Assembly (NCBI GenBank): GCA_017468395.1
Contig: JAFUIR010000011.1
Location: 248,001 to 312,000, forward strand
DNA length: 64,000 nt
Reading direction: 5' to 3'
Source: Lachnospiraceae bacterium
GTDB lineage: Bacteria > Bacillota > Clostridia > Lachnospirales > Lachnospiraceae
How positions within the stretch are numbered: the stretch's first letter is position 1; each line of letters begins with the position of its first letter. Both the position numbers and the translations under genes were made by a program. Shown in pieces: positions 8,299 to 17,584 of the stretch. The notes under the pieces are model-generated. The model ran no database searches. It was not told the origin of the DNA and was given only the letters and a program-made list of their open reading frames with translations.

Positions 8299-8985
8299 AT
8301 GTCATACTTAATTGTGGTAGCCCATCCTGATGATGAGGTTTTGGGGGCGGGAGCAACGATGTACCGCCTTTCCGGGCAAGGAGAAGAAGTGAATGTATGT
8401 ATTATGTCCGGGCAGGCTGCGGCAAGAAATTACAGACCCTCCGATGCGGAATTGGAAGAAGATACCAGTTCCTGCCTGGAAATGCTTGGCGTAAAAAAGA
8501 CCTTTCTGGGCGAATTTCCCAATATTAAATTGAATACGGTTCCGCATTTGGAATTGGTACAGTTTATAGAGAAAGCCATTGTGGAGACAGGGGCTGATGT
8601 GGTAATTACCCACCATCCCGGCGATTTGAATAATGACCATCTTCATACTTCCCTTGCATGTCAGGCGGCAGTCAGGCTGTTTCAGCGAAGAAGTGATGTA
8701 ACACCTTTAAAGGAATTTTTGTATATGGAAGTGCCGTCCGCAACGGAGTGGGGGCTGAATCAAGCCATGAATGATTTCCGCCCGGATACCTTTGTGGAAG
8801 TGGGCGAAGAGGCGGTTGATGTAAAAATCAAAGCACTGTCCCAATACAGAGGGGTAATGAGACCCTATCCTCATCCCAGAAGCGATGAAGGAATAAAAGG
8901 TCTGGCTGCATATCGTGGCAGTCAGTCGGGATGTAATTATGCAGAAGCATTTCAGACCGCTATAAGGCGAATTGAAATGTTATAG
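8299..8985 (+). CDS. PIG-L family deacetylase
   Basis: A 228-aa zinc-dependent amidase of the PIG-L/LmbE family, which removes N-acetyl groups from GlcNAc-containing compounds. The metal and catalytic motif AHPDDEVLGAG is at residues 8-18, and a second metal-ligand stretch HHPGDLNNDHLHT lies near residue 105. The start at 8299 is set by AAGGAG about 7 bases upstream and by the immediate SYLIVVAHPDDE sequence; an earlier in-frame ATG lies inside the previous gene. It is followed after 13 bases by a formyltransferase, which suggests that the freed amine is re-acylated. Whether the substrate is a nucleotide sugar, a lipid-linked sugar or bacillithiol-like is not visible; the context argues for a sugar. 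Confidence 0.88.
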   Translation: MSYLIVVAHPDDEVLGAGATMYRLSGQGEEVNVCIMSGQAAARNYRPSDAELEEDTSSCLEMLGVKKTFLGEFPNIKLNTVPHLELVQFIEKAIVETGADVVITHHPGDLNNDHLHTSLACQAAVRLFQRRSDVTPLKEFLYMEVPSATEWGLNQAMNDFRPDTFVEVGEEAVDVKIKALSQYRGVMRPYPHPRSDEGIKGLAAYRGSQSGCNYAEAFQTAIRRIEML

Positions 8986-8998
8986 AGGAGTTTCAGAG

Positions 8999-9832
8999 AT
9001 GAAGATTGCATTTACTACATGCGTGCAACTTGGAAAAAGTTGTATAGAAGAAATATATAAAATCGGCGGTTCTTTGGATTTGATGATTACTTTAAAGGAT
9101 GAAAAGGCAAAAAATAAATCCGGAAGAATTTATTTGGATGACCTTGCAAAAGAGCACAATGTGCCCCTGCTTAAGATTAACCACATCAATGACAAAGAAG
9201 TATTAGATGCAATTGAAAAATATAACATAGATTGGCTGTTTATTATCGGATGGTCACAAATTGCGGGCGAGGGGGTTTTAAACGCACCTACATACGGATG
9301 TATCGGCATGCATCCTACTTTACTTCCGAAAGGTCGAGGTAGGGCGGCGATTCCCTGGGCAATTTTGAAGGGCTTAGACCGGACCGGTGTGACCATGTTT
9401 AAACTGGATGCCGGTGTGGATACCGGTGATATTATCGGGCAGGGCATTATTCCTTTGGATGAACAAACCACGGCTACGGAATTGTATGAAAAAGTGGATG
9501 AAATGCACATTAGCCTGATAAGGGATTACTGGGAGGCTGTGGTAAACAATACGGTAGAATTGAAAAAACAGGATGACAGTATAGCTACGGAGTGGCCGGG
9601 AAGAAAGCCTGCAGATGGAGAAATTTTTGCTACTATGAGTATGCAGGAAGCAGAGAGACTGGTAAGAGCAGTAACACATCCCTACCCCGGAGCATTTTAT
9701 ATAGATGGTAACCAAAAAGTTATTATTTGGAAGGCGACGGTACAGACAGAGCCGGATAAAAACGGAATTAAACTGGCAGACGGGTACTTAATTCCTTTGG
9801 AATATGAAATTGCCGGGTTGGAGGAAAAATGA
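8999..9832 (+). CDS. Formyltransferase family protein, likely sugar N-formyltransferase
   Basis: A 277-aa protein with the N10-formyl-tetrahydrofolate transferase fold shared by Fmt, PurN, ArnA and sugar N-formyltransferases. It shows GMHPTLLPKGRGRAAIPW at residues 103-120 and VDTGDIIGQG near 140, giving His105 and Asp141 of the usual Asn-His-Asp triad. The Asn position is occupied by Gly103. The domain after about residue 200 is short, and the protein is smaller than Fmt (about 310 aa). The pairing with a deacetylase and the surrounding glycan genes make tRNA an unlikely target; an amino sugar is proposed. GAGGAG lies 9 bases before the ATG. The missing Asn may mark a distinct subfamily or reduced activity. 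Confidence 0.8.
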   Translation: MKIAFTTCVQLGKSCIEEIYKIGGSLDLMITLKDEKAKNKSGRIYLDDLAKEHNVPLLKINHINDKEVLDAIEKYNIDWLFIIGWSQIAGEGVLNAPTYGCIGMHPTLLPKGRGRAAIPWAILKGLDRTGVTMFKLDAGVDTGDIIGQGIIPLDEQTTATELYEKVDEMHISLIRDYWEAVVNNTVELKKQDDSIATEWPGRKPADGEIFATMSMQEAERLVRAVTHPYPGAFYIDGNQKVIIWKATVQTEPDKNGIKLADGYLIPLEYEIAGLEEK

Positions 9833-9833
9833 A

Positions 9834-10472
9834 GTGAAAAGTAAAGGACTTCAAAGGGGAATAAAGAGAGCGTTTGATTTGATTGTTTCGCTTTTTATAG
9901 TTGTGGTGTTTATTCCTATCTGGATTATAGTGGCAATTCTTATTAAAGCAACTTCTCCCGGACCCGTTTTCTTTTTGCAGGACAGACCGGGATATCATAA
10001 AAAGATATTTAAAGTATATAAGTTCCGTACCATGAAGATTGGTTCGGAAAAAATGGTGAAAGGTCAGGAAGTGATGAAGGATGATGACAGAGTTACTTCC
10101 GTGGGAAAATTCCTGCGCCGCAGTAAAATGGACGAACTTCCGCAGATTTTGAACGTGCTAAAGGGCGAAATGAGTTTAATCGGTCCCAGACCGGAGAGAG
10201 TGGCATCTTTGGAAGATTATGATGATGAAATTTCTAAACGCCTGAATATGCTTCCCGGAATGACAGGATTGGCGCAGGTTAGTGGTAACATTTACCTTTC
10301 GCTGGCAGACAGGTACAAATTAGATGTATATTATGTGGAACATTTCAGTTTATGGCTGGATATAAAAATACTGCTTCGTACGGTAGGCGTAGTTTTACTG
10401 GGCGAAGAGAAGTATTTAGGGAAAGAATTGGTAAAAATTGATGAAAAAAATTCTGATTACAGGAGCCAATAG
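9834..10472 (+). CDS. Priming sugar transferase, short form (bacterial sugar transferase domain)
   Basis: A 212-aa phosphoglycosyltransferase that starts repeat-unit synthesis by moving a sugar-1-phosphate onto undecaprenyl phosphate. One N-terminal hydrophobic segment (about residues 15-35) is followed by SPGPVFFLQDRPGYH, FKVYKFRTM, the catalytic block SKMDELPQILNVLKGEMSL with IGPRPE, and MLPGMTGLAQVSGN. This is the minimal catalytic type, without the N-terminal membrane domain of the second priming enzyme at 58543. GTG at 9834 is chosen since GGAGG lies about 10 bases upstream; it begins just after the stop of the formyltransferase gene. The 3' end overlaps the next gene by 32 bases. Confidence 0.92.
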   Translation: MKSKGLQRGIKRAFDLIVSLFIVVVFIPIWIIVAILIKATSPGPVFFLQDRPGYHKKIFKVYKFRTMKIGSEKMVKGQEVMKDDDRVTSVGKFLRRSKMDELPQILNVLKGEMSLIGPRPERVASLEDYDDEISKRLNMLPGMTGLAQVSGNIYLSLADRYKLDVYYVEHFSLWLDIKILLRTVGVVLLGEEKYLGKELVKIDEKNSDYRSQ

Positions 10473-11328
10473 TTATATAGGAACTTCCTTTGAAAAATGG
10501 GCAATGGAGAATTGCAAGGATTTTCAAATCGAAACGCAGGATATGCTTGGCGAAGAGTGGAAAAAAGCGGATTTTTCCGGGTATGATACGATTTTTCATG
10601 TGGCTGGAATTGCCCATGCTGATGTAGGGAAAGTCAGTGAAGAAGGAAAAAAATTATACTATAAGGTAAATGCAGATTTAACAATAGAATGTGCTAAAAA
10701 AGCAAAAGATGAGGGCGTAAAACAGTTTATCTTCATGAGCAGCATTATTGTATATGGTGAAAGTGCCGGAATTGGAAAGATGCGAGTTATCACGAGAGAA
10801 ACTCCTTTATCTCCTGCTAATTTCTATGGTGACAGTAAGGTAAAGGCGGAAGAGGGGTTACAGAAACTAGAGGATGAAAGTTTTAAGGTTGTTATTTTGC
10901 GCCCGCCCATGATATATGGAAAGGGCTCTAAGGGCAATTACCCGTTACTTGCGAAGATGGCAAAGAAACTTCCTATCTTTCCTGATATAAAGAACCAAAG
11001 AAGTATGCTCTATGTTGAGAATTTATGTAAGTTTATTTCTTTGATGATAAAGCATGAGGAACGCGGTGTTTTCTTTCCGCAGAATGCGGAATATGTACAA
11101 ACCTCGGTTATGGTAAGAGAGATTGCCAATGTTGCAAGAAAAAGAATCATTATTACAAAGTGGCTCAACGGAGTGATATGGGTGCTTGGAAAGATTCCGG
11201 GAAAATCCTCGCTCCTAGTTAACAAGGCATTTGGTAATTTGGTGTATGACCAAAGTTTACGGGGAGAATATGAGCGGCAGTGTATAGTATGTGATTTTCG
11301 AGAATCTATTGCAAAAACAGAAGAATGA
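10441..11328 (+). CDS. NAD-dependent sugar epimerase/reductase (extended SDR)
   Basis: A 295-aa extended short-chain dehydrogenase acting on nucleotide sugars. The Rossmann glycine motif ITGANSYIG starts at residue 5, a catalytic serine region FIFMSSIIVYGE lies near 96, and the YGDSKVKAEEGL stretch near 130 supplies the YxxxK pair. Coupling to a priming transferase and to the CapD-type dehydratase at 6414 resembles WbpV/WreQ-type 4-keto reductases, which make UDP-QuiNAc or UDP-FucNAc as the first sugar. That specific role is an inference; C4 epimerisation is the alternative. ATG 10441 lies inside the end of the previous gene, suggesting translational coupling. Confidence 0.85.
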   Translation: MKKILITGANSYIGTSFEKWAMENCKDFQIETQDMLGEEWKKADFSGYDTIFHVAGIAHADVGKVSEEGKKLYYKVNADLTIECAKKAKDEGVKQFIFMSSIIVYGESAGIGKMRVITRETPLSPANFYGDSKVKAEEGLQKLEDESFKVVILRPPMIYGKGSKGNYPLLAKMAKKLPIFPDIKNQRSMLYVENLCKFISLMIKHEERGVFFPQNAEYVQTSVMVREIANVARKRIIITKWLNGVIWVLGKIPGKSSLLVNKAFGNLVYDQSLRGEYERQCIVCDFRESIAKTEE

Positions 11329-11346
11329 ACTTGAAAGAAGAGAACT

Positions 11347-12597
11347 ATGAAAACAATTTGGATTATAGATCATTATTCATCAGAACCAAAATACGGTGGA
11401 ATATCCAGGCAATATGATTTTGCAAGAGAGTTGGGAAAAAGAGGCTATAATGTGGTTATTATTGCTTCCTCTTTCTCTCACTTTACACATTCTTACATTA
11501 GTGAAGAGAATGTTTTTTTGTCTGAAGTATCGCCAAATGTACATTATGCATATCTAAAGACAATAAGTTATCAAAATAATAATGGATTACAACGTGCAAA
11601 AAGCATGTTTGATTTTTTGTTTAAGGTTTTAAAGTATGAGAAGAAACTGGTTCAAAAATTCGGAAAACCGGATGTTGTGACGGGATGTTCCATTCATCCG
11701 TTGGCTTGGGTTGCTGCCTATAGAATCTCAAGAAAGTATAAAATATGTTTCTGTGTTGAAGTAAGAGACTTCTGGCCCAGAATTTGGACGGTTGCCGGCG
11801 AAAAAAGAAAATATGATCCAATGGTGTTATTTTTTGGGGCGATACAAAAGTGGGCATATAAAAAAGCAGACAGAATTATCTATTCTATGTATCATGGAGA
11901 AAAATATATTTGTGGTGAATTAGGTTTTTCACAGGAAAAAACATTTTGGATCGGACAGCCTATGGATTGTGAGCGCTTTGATAATAATGCCCAAAAGTGT
12001 GAACTATTACCTAAAGAAATCAAAGAATTTATTGCAGACTCTTTTGTTTGTTCCTTTGCAGGTTATTACATGACGTATGAAGGCGTGTATGTAATGTTAG
12101 AGGCAGCAGGTATATTAAAAGAGCGAAATATTCCCATAAAGATGGTGTTTATCGGAAGTGGACAGGAAAAGCAGGGAATGCTGGATTATGTTGAAGAAAA
12201 CAATCTGGATAATGTTCTTGTATACGACCGTATTGCAAAAGAATTAGTTCCTGCATTGCTCTCCAAGAGTGACGTCTGTATGGCGCATCTCGAAGTGGAA
12301 GGGCATAAAGAAGTATACAAATATGGCGTGTCAAAGAACAAAGTAACGGAGTATTTATACTCGGGTGCATGCACGTTGTATGGATTTTTATATAAAGATG
12401 ATGCAGTGGCAACATCAGGTGCGGGTTATGTATTTGAACCATATGACGCTAAGGATTTGGCGGAAAAGATTGAAATGATATATACAATGGAAAAAAAAGA
12501 GCGTTGCGTATATGGACAAAAGGGAAGAGAGTACATCAGAAGGCATCATAGTGTTGAGGTTATAGTAGACCAATTATTGAATGTGTTGTTTGGGTGA
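11347..12597 (+). CDS. GT4 family glycosyltransferase (WbuB-like)
   Basis: A 416-aa retaining GT-B glycosyltransferase. The N-terminal domain begins IWIIDHYSSEPKYGGISRQY with the acceptor-side GGISRQYDFARELGKRGY motif common to WbuB-like enzymes. The donor-binding half shows FAGYYMTYEGVYVMLEAAG near residue 238, VFIGSGQEKQG near 270 and the sugar-nucleotide region KNKVTEYLYSGACTLYGF near 332. It is soluble or peripheral, working on lipid-linked intermediates at the inner face of the membrane. Its stop codon overlaps the ATG of the following heparinase-type gene. The DNA from here is visibly more A/T-rich than the flanking genes. Donor and acceptor are unknown. Confidence 0.88.
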   Translation: MKTIWIIDHYSSEPKYGGISRQYDFARELGKRGYNVVIIASSFSHFTHSYISEENVFLSEVSPNVHYAYLKTISYQNNNGLQRAKSMFDFLFKVLKYEKKLVQKFGKPDVVTGCSIHPLAWVAAYRISRKYKICFCVEVRDFWPRIWTVAGEKRKYDPMVLFFGAIQKWAYKKADRIIYSMYHGEKYICGELGFSQEKTFWIGQPMDCERFDNNAQKCELLPKEIKEFIADSFVCSFAGYYMTYEGVYVMLEAAGILKERNIPIKMVFIGSGQEKQGMLDYVEENNLDNVLVYDRIAKELVPALLSKSDVCMAHLEVEGHKEVYKYGVSKNKVTEYLYSGACTLYGFLYKDDAVATSGAGYVFEPYDAKDLAEKIEMIYTMEKKERCVYGQKGREYIRRHHSVEVIVDQLLNVLFG

Positions 12598-14480
12598 TGC
12601 ATTGCGTAAAAGTGATTAGGAGAAAAGTCTTGTTAAAAAAAATATTTATTATTATAAAAGAATATGGATTTATTTGGACTTTTAATAGAACATTATATGA
12701 AGTTAAACTTTGGTTGTTGAGAAAATGTCCCAAACTGCAATTGATTTTTGAACGTGAAGTGTCAGTAAAAAGGATTGATTTGATAGATGTAGATGTACAG
12801 TCATTGAGAGATTTTCTGAACCGGCTACCTCAGAGGCAAAAGGACGATATTATTAGAAAGGCAGACAATGCCGCTAATGGAAAGATAGAAGCGTTTGGAA
12901 AAACAGAATTTGATTATGGTAGCCCTATAGATTGGCAATTAAATCCGGCTTCAGGAAAAAGATGTGATGAAAAAAAAGAATGGTTCTTTATTCCGGATTT
13001 TGACAAAGAAGTGGGAGATATAAAAAATATATGGGAAATCTCCCGTTTTGCTTATATGTATTACTATGTGAGAGCCTATTTGTTGACGGAAGACAGAAAA
13101 TATTACTTGGCTTTCTCCGGACAATTAGCACAATGGCTTGAAAGAAATGAGTATGGAAAAGGTGCAAACTATAAATGTGGGCAGGAATGCAGTATTCGAA
13201 TGATTAATGCATTAATTGTTTATAGTGCCTTTGATAAACTGGGTATTACAAGTGAACAGGATAGAGCAAACTTAACGCGTCTGATTAATTATTCTTATAA
13301 AAAAGTGAAAAGTAATTTCTTTTATGCACATAGGTGTGTGAAAATTGACCATTTAATAGCGGAAGCCTGTGGATTGCTTACGGGCGCATGGTGTTGTGGT
13401 AAGGAAAAGGATGTTCGGAAATATGGAAAACTCATAATGGGCGAAATAAAAAAACAATTTTCTTTAGAAGGATTGTATTTGTCTTATTCTTTTCACTACC
13501 AAAGATATGTGCTGGAATGGATGGAATATATTTACAAAATTAGTAAAAAGGCAAATATTGTTATTGACCCGGGAGTAGAAGAAGTATTATATAAAGCAGC
13601 ACAGTTGTTGAATAGTGTCAGCAATAATGAAGGGGAAGTTCCTAATTATGGTTCAAATGATGGCACCCTAATTTTTAAAGTGACAGCCTGCGAACATAAT
13701 GATTTTAGACCGATTATTAATACTATCATGCTTTTAACCGGACACGAAAAAATTTATTCTGATGGTTTTTTTGATGAAGAGTGGTTGTGGTTTGGAGATA
13801 TGCGGGAACTTAAGGCGAAATCGCTTCCTGAAAATAGTTCGACAAAACAGTTTTTTGTGTTTGTCAAAGAACGATTCACGTTAATGGTAAATGCGCATAA
13901 TTACAAAACAAGGCCGGCGCATATGGATCAAATGCATATAGATTTGTGGGTAGACGGAAAAAATGTTTTTTGCGATTCGGGAAGTTATTCTTACGCTAAT
14001 GAAACAGGTGATTCATTAACCTTAACCAGCGCCCATAATACAGTTTTTATACAAGGCAAAAACCAAATTATCAGAAGTGGGAGATTTTTGACGTATGGAA
14101 AACCGATGGTGAAAGTTTTCGATGTCAACAACGAAAACTTTGACGGACAGGCAAGTTTTATCTCTGGTTATTCTCATAGAAGAAAAATAAAGGTAGAACA
14201 GGAATGTATTGTATTAGAGGATTGGGTTTTAACAAAAGAGAACGAAAATCATTATGAGATACTTTTTCATACGCCATGTGATGTAAAAGTAGTTGGTGCG
14301 GAAATAGCGTTTTGGTATCAGGAAAAATTGATGTGTACCCTGACCAGTGAAGCGCAGAATGTGATAATAGATGATGCAAAAAGAAGCACTCATTATATGT
14401 CGTTAGAACCAATAAAATGTGTGAGATTGATATCTGAAAAACAATATTGTCGAACTACTATCGCAATGAGAGGAATGTAG
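12597..14480 (+). CDS. Heparinase II/III family protein, copy 1
   Basis: A 627-aa protein with an N-terminal alpha-barrel (alginate-lyase-like) region and a C-terminal heparinase II/III beta-sandwich domain. Marks are PIDWQLNPASGKR near residue 105, SIRMINALIVYSAF near 200, and the C-terminal block PAHMDQMHIDLWVDGKNVF near residue 440 followed by CDSGSYSY and SAHNTVFIQGKNQ. Family members cleave uronic-acid-containing polysaccharides by beta-elimination. No signal peptide is apparent, only a short hydrophobic N-terminus. The ATG overlaps the previous stop; an in-frame TTG at 12630 preceded by AGGAG is an alternative start. A paralogue lies at 29952; each copy sits near an AsnB-type gene. Confidence 0.87.
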   Translation: MHCVKVIRRKVLLKKIFIIIKEYGFIWTFNRTLYEVKLWLLRKCPKLQLIFEREVSVKRIDLIDVDVQSLRDFLNRLPQRQKDDIIRKADNAANGKIEAFGKTEFDYGSPIDWQLNPASGKRCDEKKEWFFIPDFDKEVGDIKNIWEISRFAYMYYYVRAYLLTEDRKYYLAFSGQLAQWLERNEYGKGANYKCGQECSIRMINALIVYSAFDKLGITSEQDRANLTRLINYSYKKVKSNFFYAHRCVKIDHLIAEACGLLTGAWCCGKEKDVRKYGKLIMGEIKKQFSLEGLYLSYSFHYQRYVLEWMEYIYKISKKANIVIDPGVEEVLYKAAQLLNSVSNNEGEVPNYGSNDGTLIFKVTACEHNDFRPIINTIMLLTGHEKIYSDGFFDEEWLWFGDMRELKAKSLPENSSTKQFFVFVKERFTLMVNAHNYKTRPAHMDQMHIDLWVDGKNVFCDSGSYSYANETGDSLTLTSAHNTVFIQGKNQIIRSGRFLTYGKPMVKVFDVNNENFDGQASFISGYSHRRKIKVEQECIVLEDWVLTKENENHYEILFHTPCDVKVVGAEIAFWYQEKLMCTLTSEAQNVIIDDAKRSTHYMSLEPIKCVRLISEKQYCRTTIAMRGM

Positions 14481-14483
14481 AAA

Positions 14484-16319
14484 ATGTGTGGTATATGTGG
14501 CATTTTTGCAAAGGAAAATATTACAGTACAACATAAAGAATTAATTGGGAAAATGAATAACATATTACAGCATCGTGGTCCGGATGATCAAGGAGAATAT
14601 TTTGGTCAGAGGGTTGCATTAGGTCATAGGCGTTTATCCATTATTGATTTAAGTGATGCCGGTCATCAGCCAATGAAATATCGGGAACGTTATGTTATGG
14701 TTTACAATGGTGAAATCTATAATTATTTGGAATTGAGAGAAATTCTGAAAGAAAAGGGATATAGTTTTACCACGGAAACTGATACGGAAGTGATTATGGC
14801 TGCCTATGATTATTTTAAAGAAAAATGCTTTGAGATGTTCAATGGCATGTGGGCGTTGGCTATATGGGATGAACAATCCCAAGAACTTATCTTGAGTAGA
14901 GACCGATTTGGCGTAAAGCCTTTATATTACTACTCTGACGAAGAAAAAATAGTATTTGCGTCTGAGATCAAAGCAATATTGGAGGATGCAACATATAAAA
15001 GAGAGGCTAACGATAAGATAGTTTTTGATTATCTCTCCAAGGGCATGTTAGACCATACAAACGAAACTTTTTTTAAAAATGTTTTTAAGTTTCCTGAAGG
15101 TTCTTATGTGAAATTAAAGAATTTAGAACGGAAAATTGAACCCATATGTTTTGAGAGAGTTGAGTTTAAACAATTTATTGATACAAAAGCAGACGCAAGT
15201 TTGAACCAGAAGTTCAAAGAGATATTTCGCAGTGCGGTGAAATTGCGCATGAGGGCAGATGTTCCGTTGGGCAGTTGTTTGTCAGGAGGTTTAGATTCCA
15301 GTTCCATAGTGTGTTGTATGGATGATATTATTAAACAGGAGAACTTGGAGAATAAACAATATACATTTTCGTATTGCGCCGGTGACTCTAAGTTGAATGA
15401 AGAATCCTATATAAACGAGGTGGTTAAGTTCACGGATGTAGAACCGGAATATGTAAGGATAGAATCTATTAATTTGTTAGAAGAGTTGGACAAGTTGATT
15501 CACTATCAGGATGAACCCTTTTCTACAACCGGTATGTACGCCGGATTTTGTGTATATCGCAGAGCCGGAGAAAAGGGTGTGAAAGTACTTCTTGATGGTC
15601 AAGGGGCAGATGAAATTCTTTGTGGATACAGAAAATCAAGAATATATTATTTAAAAAAATTACTGAAAGAAAGAAGATTTTTTGTTGCACTGAAAGAATT
15701 GGGTGGTTCTGTAGGACAGGTAAAAACTTCACTGGTTTTTAAAAGCGGGTTTAAATCAGATGTAAACAAAATATTACGTATTTTAAAAATTAAAGAGCAA
15801 AAAAATGTGTCTGAGAAATATTATGATGAAGACTTTTTGAGAAATGTGGAAGGCACGGAAGTAGACAGCAAAAATGGCTTTCAGTATAATGATGTTTATA
15901 GAATATCTCTTCCGGCGTTGCTTAGGTACACTGATCGAAATTCCATGGCTTTTTCAGTAGAGAGTAGACTTCCTTTTCTGGATTATCGTATGGTAGAGTT
16001 TTGTGCGAAACTTCCGTTGAATAAAAAGATTAGAAATGGCTATTCAAAAGCAATCATGAGAGAGGCTTTATTGATGCCTGACAAGATTAAAAAGCGCAAA
16101 GATAAGTTGGGGTTTGTCACGCCGGAGGACAAGTGGATTCGAGAGAATGAGAAAGAATTTAAAAAAATGTTTATGGCTGACAATGTCAGAACAAAGCGGT
16201 TCGTCAATATTGCTGCTATTTTAGAAGATTGGGCAGACATTATTGACAAAGGCAAGATTCCGTACTTCTTTAGGATTATTTGCTTGGAGAGATGGATGCA
16301 ATTATTTGATGTAAATTAG
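14484..16319 (+). CDS. asnB: Asparagine-synthase-type glutamine amidotransferase, copy 1
   Basis: A 611-aa class II amidotransferase. The N-terminal glutaminase starts MCGICGIFA with the nucleophile Cys2 and carries HRGPDDQGEYF and GHRRLSIIDLS; the synthetase half has the ATP-binding SGGLDSSS loop near residue 267 and DGQGADEILCGY near 372. In asparagine synthesis it amidates aspartate, but copies inside polysaccharide operons, such as Pseudomonas WbpS, are proposed to amidate sugar uronic acids. WecC next door makes such an acid, which favours that role here. It is spaced only three bases from the heparinase-type gene. Housekeeping asparagine synthesis remains possible. Confidence 0.92.
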   Translation: MCGICGIFAKENITVQHKELIGKMNNILQHRGPDDQGEYFGQRVALGHRRLSIIDLSDAGHQPMKYRERYVMVYNGEIYNYLELREILKEKGYSFTTETDTEVIMAAYDYFKEKCFEMFNGMWALAIWDEQSQELILSRDRFGVKPLYYYSDEEKIVFASEIKAILEDATYKREANDKIVFDYLSKGMLDHTNETFFKNVFKFPEGSYVKLKNLERKIEPICFERVEFKQFIDTKADASLNQKFKEIFRSAVKLRMRADVPLGSCLSGGLDSSSIVCCMDDIIKQENLENKQYTFSYCAGDSKLNEESYINEVVKFTDVEPEYVRIESINLLEELDKLIHYQDEPFSTTGMYAGFCVYRRAGEKGVKVLLDGQGADEILCGYRKSRIYYLKKLLKERRFFVALKELGGSVGQVKTSLVFKSGFKSDVNKILRILKIKEQKNVSEKYYDEDFLRNVEGTEVDSKNGFQYNDVYRISLPALLRYTDRNSMAFSVESRLPFLDYRMVEFCAKLPLNKKIRNGYSKAIMREALLMPDKIKKRKDKLGFVTPEDKWIRENEKEFKKMFMADNVRTKRFVNIAAILEDWADIIDKGKIPYFFRIICLERWMQLFDVN

Positions 16320-16339
16320 AAATATAAGAACAGGAGAGA

Positions 16340-17569
16340 ATGAAAATGGTTAACGTAGTAGGATTAGGTTATATTGGTTTGCCCACAGCATTGATGATGG
16401 CAGCCCATGGAGTTGAGGTTGTAGGTACAGATTATAATCAGGAGTTGGTAAATACCTTAAATGCAGGAAAAACAACATTTAAAGAAGATGGTTTGGATGA
16501 ACTTTTTGAACAGGCAGTGAAGGCCGGAATTAAGTTTTCAACAAAATATGAAAAAACTGATATGTATATCGTATCTGTTCCAACACCCTATGATGCTGAA
16601 AGTAAGAAAATTGATGCAAGTTATGTCGTGAGTGCGGTAAAGAGTGTTATGGATGTTTGTCCGAAGGGAGCAACTGTTGTTATTGAATCCACAGTATCTC
16701 CGGGGACAATAGACCGTTTCGTAAGACCTGTTGTAGAAGCAAACGGATTTGTTATTGGTGAAGACATTCATTTGGTTCATGCTCCGGAAAGAATTATTCC
16801 CGGAAATATGGTGTTTGAACTTGTAAATAATTCTCGTACTATCGGTGCTGATAACGTTGAAATTGGTGAAAAAGTTAAAGGAGTATATAAATCATTTTGC
16901 CAGGGCGATATAGTAGTAACAGATATCAGAACTGCAGAAATGACCAAAGTGGTAGAAAACACTTTTAGAGATATTAATATTGCCTTTGCAAATGAATTGG
17001 CAAAGATTTGTCGTGCAGATAATATGGATGTGTATGAGATTATCAGAATTGCTAATAAGCATCCACGTGTTAATATATTAACTCCGGGACCGGGAGTTGG
17101 CGGACATTGTATTTCGGTAGACCCTTGGTTTCTTGTAGGAGATTATCCCGGGTTGGCCAATATTATTAAGATGGCAAGAACTATTAATGACGGAATGCCT
17201 GATTTTGTGTTGGAACGCATTCATACAATCATGAAAGAAAAAGGTATGGATGATGTGAGTAGGGTAGGATTCTATGGTTTGACTTACAAGGAAAATGTAG
17301 ATGATATGCGCGAGAGCCCCACACTGCAGATGCTCGAAAGTATGGAGAGACATCTGTGTGGAAATTTGGTAAAGGTATATGATCCGTTTATTGAGAAGAA
17401 TGTAGTTCCTAACCAGTATCATGATTTGGATGAGTTTTTAGAGGCAGTTGATTTCGTTGTATTGCTGGTTGGGCATGATGAAATTAAGAACAATATGGAA
17501 AAATTAAAGGGAAAAGTTATTCTGGATACGAGAAACATTTGTTTCTTAGAAGGTGTGTATAAGATCTAA
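16340..17569 (+). CDS. wecC: UDP-N-acetyl-D-mannosamine dehydrogenase
   Basis: A 409-aa nucleotide-sugar dehydrogenase that oxidises C6 of UDP-ManNAc in two NAD-dependent steps to UDP-ManNAcA. NAD-binding VVGLGYIGLPTALMMA is at the N-terminus, ESTVSPGTIDRFVRP near residue 117, and the catalytic Cys257 lies in GVGGHCISVDPWFLV; the C-terminal domain has GLTYKENVDDMRESPTLQM. The GPGVGGHCISVDPWFL form is typical of the WecC/TviB side rather than UDP-glucose dehydrogenase. WecB lies two genes downstream, supporting UDP-ManNAc as substrate. AGGAG is followed closely by two in-frame ATGs (16340 and 16346); the second has better spacing. Confidence 0.9.
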   Translation: MKMVNVVGLGYIGLPTALMMAAHGVEVVGTDYNQELVNTLNAGKTTFKEDGLDELFEQAVKAGIKFSTKYEKTDMYIVSVPTPYDAESKKIDASYVVSAVKSVMDVCPKGATVVIESTVSPGTIDRFVRPVVEANGFVIGEDIHLVHAPERIIPGNMVFELVNNSRTIGADNVEIGEKVKGVYKSFCQGDIVVTDIRTAEMTKVVENTFRDINIAFANELAKICRADNMDVYEIIRIANKHPRVNILTPGPGVGGHCISVDPWFLVGDYPGLANIIKMARTINDGMPDFVLERIHTIMKEKGMDDVSRVGFYGLTYKENVDDMRESPTLQMLESMERHLCGNLVKVYDPFIEKNVVPNQYHDLDEFLEAVDFVVLLVGHDEIKNNMEKLKGKVILDTRNICFLEGVYKI

Positions 17570-17584
17570 TATTTGGGAAAAGTG

